NCBI RefSeq assembly: GCF_000720325.1
Contig: NZ_JOJM01000003.1
Location: 496,001 to 560,000, forward strand
Reading direction: 5' to 3'
From: Streptomyces sp. NRRL B-1347
Lineage (GTDB): Bacteria > Actinomycetota > Actinomycetes > Streptomycetales > Streptomycetaceae
Length of the DNA stretch: 64,000 nt
Part shown: piece by piece, positions 59,987 through 64,000 of the stretch
How positions within the stretch are numbered: the first letter of the stretch is position 1
Layout: the number at the start of each line of letters is the position of its first letter
Notes under the pieces: model-generated
The model's database searches: none
Told to the model about the DNA's origin: nothing
What the model saw: only the letters and a program-made list of their open reading frames with translations
Program-made: the position numbers and the translations under genes

Positions 59987-61410
59987 GGTCCCGTACGCGA
60001 GCCCGCTGGGCCGCCGCGGCCGGGCTCGCCGCGCTGTCCACGCCGTACTGGCTGCCGTCCGCGGTGGTCGCCCTGCGGATGCGCGTCTTCGCGCGGCTCG
60101 GCGGCGGCGAGGGCGTCACCGTCCCGAACGCGCAGGTGGGGCCCGACCGGTTCGAGGATCTTTACGGGCATCCGGCGGCGGGCGGCCGCAGCAGGGGCGC
60201 CGCCCTCTCCGACCTGTTCTGGTACTGGCTCGCGCCCGGGGCCGACGTCCACCAGGAGCACCTGGAGGCCGGTCCGCGCTACGACGAGGTGGCCCGCACC
60301 ACCCTGGCGATCCTCGCAGGACCGGCCGCGGACGTCTCCGGCGCCGCGGCCCGCTGCACCGCCGCCGTCCTCGACGAACTGGGCACGGGCCGGGCGGCGC
60401 TGGTGCGCCTGCGCGACCTGATGATGCCCGTGTGGGCGGAGTTCTTCCACGAGCGCGTCTTCCACGAACCGTGCCCGCCCGGGGTGCGGCGCCTGATCAC
60501 CGACCACGCCGACGACGTGGTGAGCTCGCTCAAGTGCACCCGACCGCGCCGCATGCGGCGCCGTCTCCGGCTGACCCGGTATCTGGCGCGCCGCGTCGCC
60601 GCCGGAGCCGTGCCGCACGCGCTGCCCCGCTCCCTGACCGCGCGCGAGCGGGCGTACTACCTCCAGGGCACGTTCTTCAACACGGCCGTGGTGCAGCTGT
60701 CCGAAGCCATGGCCCATCTGCTGCTCGCCCTCGCCGAACACCACGACGTACAGGACCGCGTGGCGCGCGCCCCGGACGACGACCGCTATCTGGACCACGT
60801 CATCGACGAGACGTTCCGGCTCTACCCCCTCTTCGGGGTCGCCCACCGCGTCACCACCGCCGACATCACGCTCGGCGCGGGCCCGACGCTGCCCGCGGGC
60901 TCGGTGCTCTGCTTCAGCTACCCCGCCTACCACGCCACCGGGTACGAGGACCCGGACTCCTTCGCGCCGCACCGCTGGGAGGCGCGTACGGCCAAGGACG
61001 CCCACCACATCCCCTTCGGCGTCGCCGCCAACCGGCCGTGCCCGGCCTGGCGGCTCGCGCCCCTCGCGATGCGCGCGGCCACGCGCGAGGTCCTGCGCCG
61101 CTACGCGCTCGACTCCGCGGTCTCGCACACCCGGTCCATCCCGCACCGCGCCCCCTGCCTGCTGGTGCGGCGCGGGCGGCCGCTGCCCCGGCCGTGGGCG
61201 CTCGGCGCCCGCGCGTTCCTGCGGGTCAGGGACCGCTTCGAGGACGTGGGGCGGGCACCGGCGCAGCTCGTCCTCGGCACCTGGATGGTCCTCGACGCGC
61301 GCCGCCACCGCCTCGCCACGACGTACTTCGCGGCCCGTGACACCGAGGGGCGGCCGCTCGCAGGCCGGCCCGGCGCGGACTCCCCGGGGTGCCCCCGCCC
61401 GCCCGCTTGA
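59983..61410 (+). CDS. Atypical cytochrome P450
   Basis: 475 residues. The ExxR motif is DETFRLYPLF and the heme loop is PFGVAANRPCPAWRLAPLAM, with the Cys in place but FxxGxRxC changed to FGVAANRPC. The I-helix region, YLQGTFFNTAVVQLSEAMAH, lacks the usual (A/G)GxxT pattern. A hydrophobic N-terminus (LAALSTPYWLPSAVVALRM) may tie it to the membrane. ATG 59983 overlaps the previous stop (ATGA). It may perform an unusual oxidation in the pathway of the neighbouring oxidases. Redox partners are not in the window. Confidence 0.82.
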   Translation: MRSRTRARWAAAAGLAALSTPYWLPSAVVALRMRVFARLGGGEGVTVPNAQVGPDRFEDLYGHPAAGGRSRGAALSDLFWYWLAPGADVHQEHLEAGPRYDEVARTTLAILAGPAADVSGAAARCTAAVLDELGTGRAALVRLRDLMMPVWAEFFHERVFHEPCPPGVRRLITDHADDVVSSLKCTRPRRMRRRLRLTRYLARRVAAGAVPHALPRSLTARERAYYLQGTFFNTAVVQLSEAMAHLLLALAEHHDVQDRVARAPDDDRYLDHVIDETFRLYPLFGVAHRVTTADITLGAGPTLPAGSVLCFSYPAYHATGYEDPDSFAPHRWEARTAKDAHHIPFGVAANRPCPAWRLAPLAMRAATREVLRRYALDSAVSHTRSIPHRAPCLLVRRGRPLPRPWALGARAFLRVRDRFEDVGRAPAQLVLGTWMVLDARRHRLATTYFAARDTEGRPLAGRPGADSPGCPRPPA

Positions 61411-61470
61411 GACGGCTCCCGCGAGCCGCCCCCACCGCCGTGCGCCACCCCGAGTCGAAGGGCGCGGACC

Positions 61471-62766
61471 ATGTCCACCACCGAGCTCGGCCCCACCTTC
61501 TTCCTCGCCGTCGTGGTGATCCTCGTGACCTGCCGGGTCACCGCGCTCGCGCTGCGCGCTCTGGGGCAGCCGCCCGTCGTCGGCGAGATGGTCGCCGGGG
61601 TACTGCTCGGCCCGTCCCTCCTCGGCCTGGTCGCGCCCGGCGTCGAGGAGGAGCTGTTCCCCGACGCGCTGCGCCCCGTGCTGTTCGTGGCCGGGCAGAT
61701 CGGCCTGGTCATCTTCATGTTCCAGGCCGGGTACGAGCTGCGCACCGACCGGCTGAAACCGCTCGCCAAGGCCGCGGGGGCGGTCTCGGCCGCGGGCGTG
61801 CTCGTGCCGCTCGCGCTCGGCACCGGGCTCGCGTGGGCCGCGCACGGCTGGGTCGACATCCTGCCCGCGGCCGAGCCGCTGCCGGTGACGTGTCTGTTCG
61901 TCGGGGTCGCGCTCGCGGTCACGGCGTTCCCCATGATGGCCCGGATCATCTCCGAACGCGGCCTGACCGGTAGCCGGTTCGGCTCCCTCTCGCTCGCCGC
62001 GGGCGCCCTGGACGACGTCGTCGCGTGGGTGCTGCTCGCGGGCGTCCTGAGCCTGTCGCGGGACAGCGCGGGCCCGTTCGCGAAGGCGGTGGCGGGCGCG
62101 GCCGGCCTGGTCCTGGTGCTCGCGCTGCTCCTGCGCGCCCGGGAGCCGCTCGCGCGCCGCCTGGAGCGGCTCGCCCCCGAACAGGTCCTGCTGTTCGTCG
62201 TCATCACGCTGTTCCTCGCCGCCTGGTACACGGACACGATCGGCCTGTACGCCGTCTTCGGGGCGTTCAGCCTCGGCGTGGTCTTCCCGCGCTCCGCCGC
62301 CGTGGACCGCGCGGTCGGCGCCGTCACGCCCGCGGGCCAGATCGTCTTCCTGCCGCTGTTCTTCACGTACTCGGGCCTCAACACCGACTTCGGCCTGCTC
62401 ACCGGGCCCGCGCTGCTCCTGCTCACGGCCGCGTGCGTGGCGGCGGCCGTCGTGGGCAAGTTCGTCGCGTGCTGGCTGGCCGCGCGGGCCGTCGGCGAGG
62501 AGCAGGGCGTCGCGCTGCGGGTGGGCACCCTGATGAACGCGCGCGGCCTGATGCAGCTCATCGCCATCAACGTCGGGCTCGCCGCGGGCATCGTGTCGCA
62601 GCGCATGTTCTCGATGCTCGTGGTCGTCGCGCTCGTCACGACGCTGATGGCGACGCCCGTCCTGAGCCTGTGGGACCGCCGCGACCGCAGGGCGCGGCCG
62701 CCCGCGGGCGAGGACCGCGAACCTCTTCAAGAACCGGCTCCGAAGGCGGCCGGAACAGGCCCGTGA
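61471..62766 (+). CDS. Cation/proton antiporter (CPA2 type)
   Basis: 431 residues, about twelve to thirteen helices. Family text includes QPPVVGEMVAGVLLGPSLLG (helix 2 region), IFMFQAGYELRTDRLKPLAK, and SLAAGALDDVVAWVLLAGVL with the conserved DD ion site. A helix pair GTLMNARGLMQLIAINVGLA follows. It exchanges Na+ or K+ for protons, or may serve as an exporter in biosynthetic clusters. It follows the P450 gene by 60 bp on the same strand, so cotranscription is likely. Confidence 0.9.
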   Translation: MSTTELGPTFFLAVVVILVTCRVTALALRALGQPPVVGEMVAGVLLGPSLLGLVAPGVEEELFPDALRPVLFVAGQIGLVIFMFQAGYELRTDRLKPLAKAAGAVSAAGVLVPLALGTGLAWAAHGWVDILPAAEPLPVTCLFVGVALAVTAFPMMARIISERGLTGSRFGSLSLAAGALDDVVAWVLLAGVLSLSRDSAGPFAKAVAGAAGLVLVLALLLRAREPLARRLERLAPEQVLLFVVITLFLAAWYTDTIGLYAVFGAFSLGVVFPRSAAVDRAVGAVTPAGQIVFLPLFFTYSGLNTDFGLLTGPALLLLTAACVAAAVVGKFVACWLAARAVGEEQGVALRVGTLMNARGLMQLIAINVGLAAGIVSQRMFSMLVVVALVTTLMATPVLSLWDRRDRRARPPAGEDREPLQEPAPKAAGTGP

Positions 62767-62936
62767 CGGCCCTGCGCGGGGCTGTGCGGCGCCGTGCGGG
62801 GCGGTCCGCACGGCCCCGGTCGCCGCGTTCGCACACGGCCCGCACACGCCCGTGCGCGCGTTCGTCGCATACCGTCTGACCTGGGATTTCGTACGTCACG
62901 CCGGTACTGTCCAGGGACATCGCGAAAGGGGATCGG

Positions 62937-63689
62937 ATGGACCGGAACACGCGCGGGGCCGGGCGGAACATACGCAGTGTCGAGGACGTACTGGAGCTCA
63001 TGGACGGCCTGTTCGCGCCGGAGGCCGACCGCTGGACGGCGGGCGCGGCCGACTGGTGGGACGGGTTCTACACCGACCGGTCCAAGCCCGTGCCGTTCTT
63101 CGTGGACAAGCCCGACGCGCACCTGGCCGCCTGCCTCGACGCGGGGGTCGTCACGGCGGGGCGGGCCCTCGACCTCGGCTGTGGACCGGGGCGCAACGCG
63201 CTGCACCTGGCCGCGCGCGGCTTCGCGGTCGACGCCGTCGACCTGTCGCCGGCCGCGCTCGCCTGGGCCGGGGAGCGGGCCCGCGAGGCCGGGGCCGACA
63301 TCCGCTTCCACCACGGCGACGCCTTCGCGCTCGGCCCGGACGCCCTGCCCGGCCCCTACGACCTGGTCGTCGACTCGGGCTGCTTCCACCACCTGCCGCC
63401 GCACCGCCGCGTCAGCTATCTCGCGCTGCTCGACCGGGTCCTCGCGCCCGGCGGCCATCTGGCCCTGACCTGCTTCGCGTCGGGCCGCATGGGCTCGGAG
63501 CTGTCCGACGCCGACTTCTACCGGCAGGAGCCGCTGCACGGCGGCCTCGCGTACTCGGCCGACGCGCTGCGCTGGATCTTCGCCGATCTCACGGAGGTCG
63601 AGCTGCGCCCGATGCGCGACGAGCCGCCCGGGTCGCCGCACTTCGGCAGGTCCTTCCTGTGGGCGGGCCTGTTCCGCAGGGACTCCTAG
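62937..63689 (+). CDS. Class I SAM-dependent methyltransferase
   Basis: 250 residues. Motif I ALDLGCGPGRNALHLAARGF, then VDAVDLSPAALAWAGERARE and the catalytic-side text DLVVDSGCFHHLPPHRRVSY. It resembles TehB-like or thiol/small-molecule methyltransferases (FYTDRSKPVPFFVDKPDAHL at the N-terminus). ATG 62937 has AAAGGGGA upstream. A gap of 170 bp separates it from the antiporter, so it probably has its own promoter; whether it belongs to the cluster is unclear. Confidence 0.86.
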   Translation: MDRNTRGAGRNIRSVEDVLELMDGLFAPEADRWTAGAADWWDGFYTDRSKPVPFFVDKPDAHLAACLDAGVVTAGRALDLGCGPGRNALHLAARGFAVDAVDLSPAALAWAGERAREAGADIRFHHGDAFALGPDALPGPYDLVVDSGCFHHLPPHRRVSYLALLDRVLAPGGHLALTCFASGRMGSELSDADFYRQEPLHGGLAYSADALRWIFADLTEVELRPMRDEPPGSPHFGRSFLWAGLFRRDS

Positions 63690-63733
63690 GCGGACCGCCG
63701 CACGACACGGCCGAGCGGGGCCCTGCACCCTTC

Positions 63734-63772
63734 GGGGCGGGGCCCCGCCCCGTGGGTGGAGAGGCTCCACCC
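63734..63772 (+). terminator. Two successive strong hairpins after the methyltransferase
   Basis: GGGGCGGGGCCCCGCCCC (63734-63751) is a perfect 18-bp palindrome, and GGGTGGAG-AGG-CTCCACCC (63754-63772) is a perfect 8-bp stem-loop right after it. Together they should stop transcription in both directions. Confidence 0.75.
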
Positions 63773-63904
63773 AAAGGTGCGTCGAAGGATGCACACCCGC
63801 CTCGCCCGGGCGCACGACGCGCCGCCCCGACCGCGCCGGAAGAGTGGAAGGCGACCGGTGACGCGATCCCGCCTCCGCTCGGCGGCGGGCGACGGAAGGG
63901 GCCC

Positions 63905-64000
63905 ATGATGGACGGCTGCGCGACAGGGGGTGCCCAGGGCGGCGGTACCCGGCCGCCCGGGGCGGGGTTCGACCGGCACGGCACACGCCGCCGCGCCGCG
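63905..64000 (+). CDS. Possible start of a further gene, cut by the window edge
   Basis: ATG 63905 follows GGAAGGGG at normal spacing and opens a Gly/Arg-rich frame (MMDGCATGGAQGGGTRPP) that runs out of the window. Only 32 codons are visible, with no domain. It could equally be chance. Confidence 0.3.
   Translation, partial: MMDGCATGGAQGGGTRPPGAGFDRHGTRRRAA

Noticed and set aside
54700..62800. The oxidase region as part of a polyketide or non-ribosomal peptide cluster
   Set aside because: No ketosynthase, acyltransferase, condensation or carrier domain is visible anywhere in the window; only a free-standing adenylating ligase is present.
58915..62847. A 1310-residue open frame on the minus strand
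   Set aside because: Low-complexity Arg/Gly/Asp text opposite the oxidase, P450 and antiporter genes, all of which show clear motifs on the plus strand.
63686..63984. Minus-strand open frames at the window end
   Set aside because: They run across two perfect hairpins after the methyltransferase and have no ribosome site or motif.

Overview
The window looks like a Streptomyces chromosome, most likely from a chromosome arm. By eye it is very GC-rich, with frequent GTG and TTG starts, purine-rich ribosome sites and many ATGA or overlapping operon junctions. It also carries Streptomyces-typical families: DUF2637, DUF6082, AIM24, streptogrisin-like proteases, GlxA-type AraC regulators, and a ZTP riboswitch on folD. 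I see no rRNA, tRNA, CRISPR array or intact insertion sequence.

Positions 1-10,300 look like a decaying accessory region. They hold a cytochrome P450 cut by the window edge, an XRE-type regulator, a frameshifted small ORF, a frameshifted EamA transporter coupled to an ITPase/HAM1-like pyrophosphatase, a small secreted protein opposite a two-component system, a second small secreted protein paired with a membrane protein, a pirin tail, a DUF2637 plasmid-type gene and an AIM24 gene lacking its usual N-terminus.

Positions 10,800-20,100 hold an MFS exporter, a cupin, an HSL-family hydrolase, a SnoaL-like gene behind two matching operators, a 19-bp tandem repeat, two secreted serine proteases, a TetR regulator and folD with its riboswitch. 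Positions 20,100-27,000 form a likely glycolate/lactate-glyoxylate unit: an FAD/Fe-S oxidase, a glyoxylate-type aminotransferase, an IclR regulator and a MatC-like dicarboxylate carrier, with palindromic operators in both promoter regions.

Positions 27,000-38,000 contain small hydrolases, a GlxA regulator and a sulfur operon. The operon has a Cys-containing leader peptide, a luciferase-like monooxygenase and a complete polar-solute ABC transporter. Next comes a LacI regulator overlapping a signal-less binding-protein-like gene, divergent from a beta-hydroxyacid-type dehydrogenase with two LacI-type operators between them.

Positions 38,000-54,000 are mixed: TetR/NTF2-like pair, an epoxide hydrolase preceded by a well-initiated 19-codon upstream ORF, arylamine N-acetyltransferase, a phosphatase-acetyltransferase fusion overlapping tail to tail with a membrane-anchored phosphatase, a PEP-utilising-type enzyme coupled to a membrane protein, DUF6082, a methyltransferase, an MMPL exporter and an imine-reductase-like enzyme.

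Positions 54,300-62,800 hold a GlxA regulator and a compact group that may be a small biosynthetic cluster: an adenylating ligase facing a flavin monooxygenase, an alpha-hydroxy-acid oxidase, an atypical P450 and a cation/proton antiporter. The window ends with a methyltransferase, two strong hairpins and the possible start of another gene.
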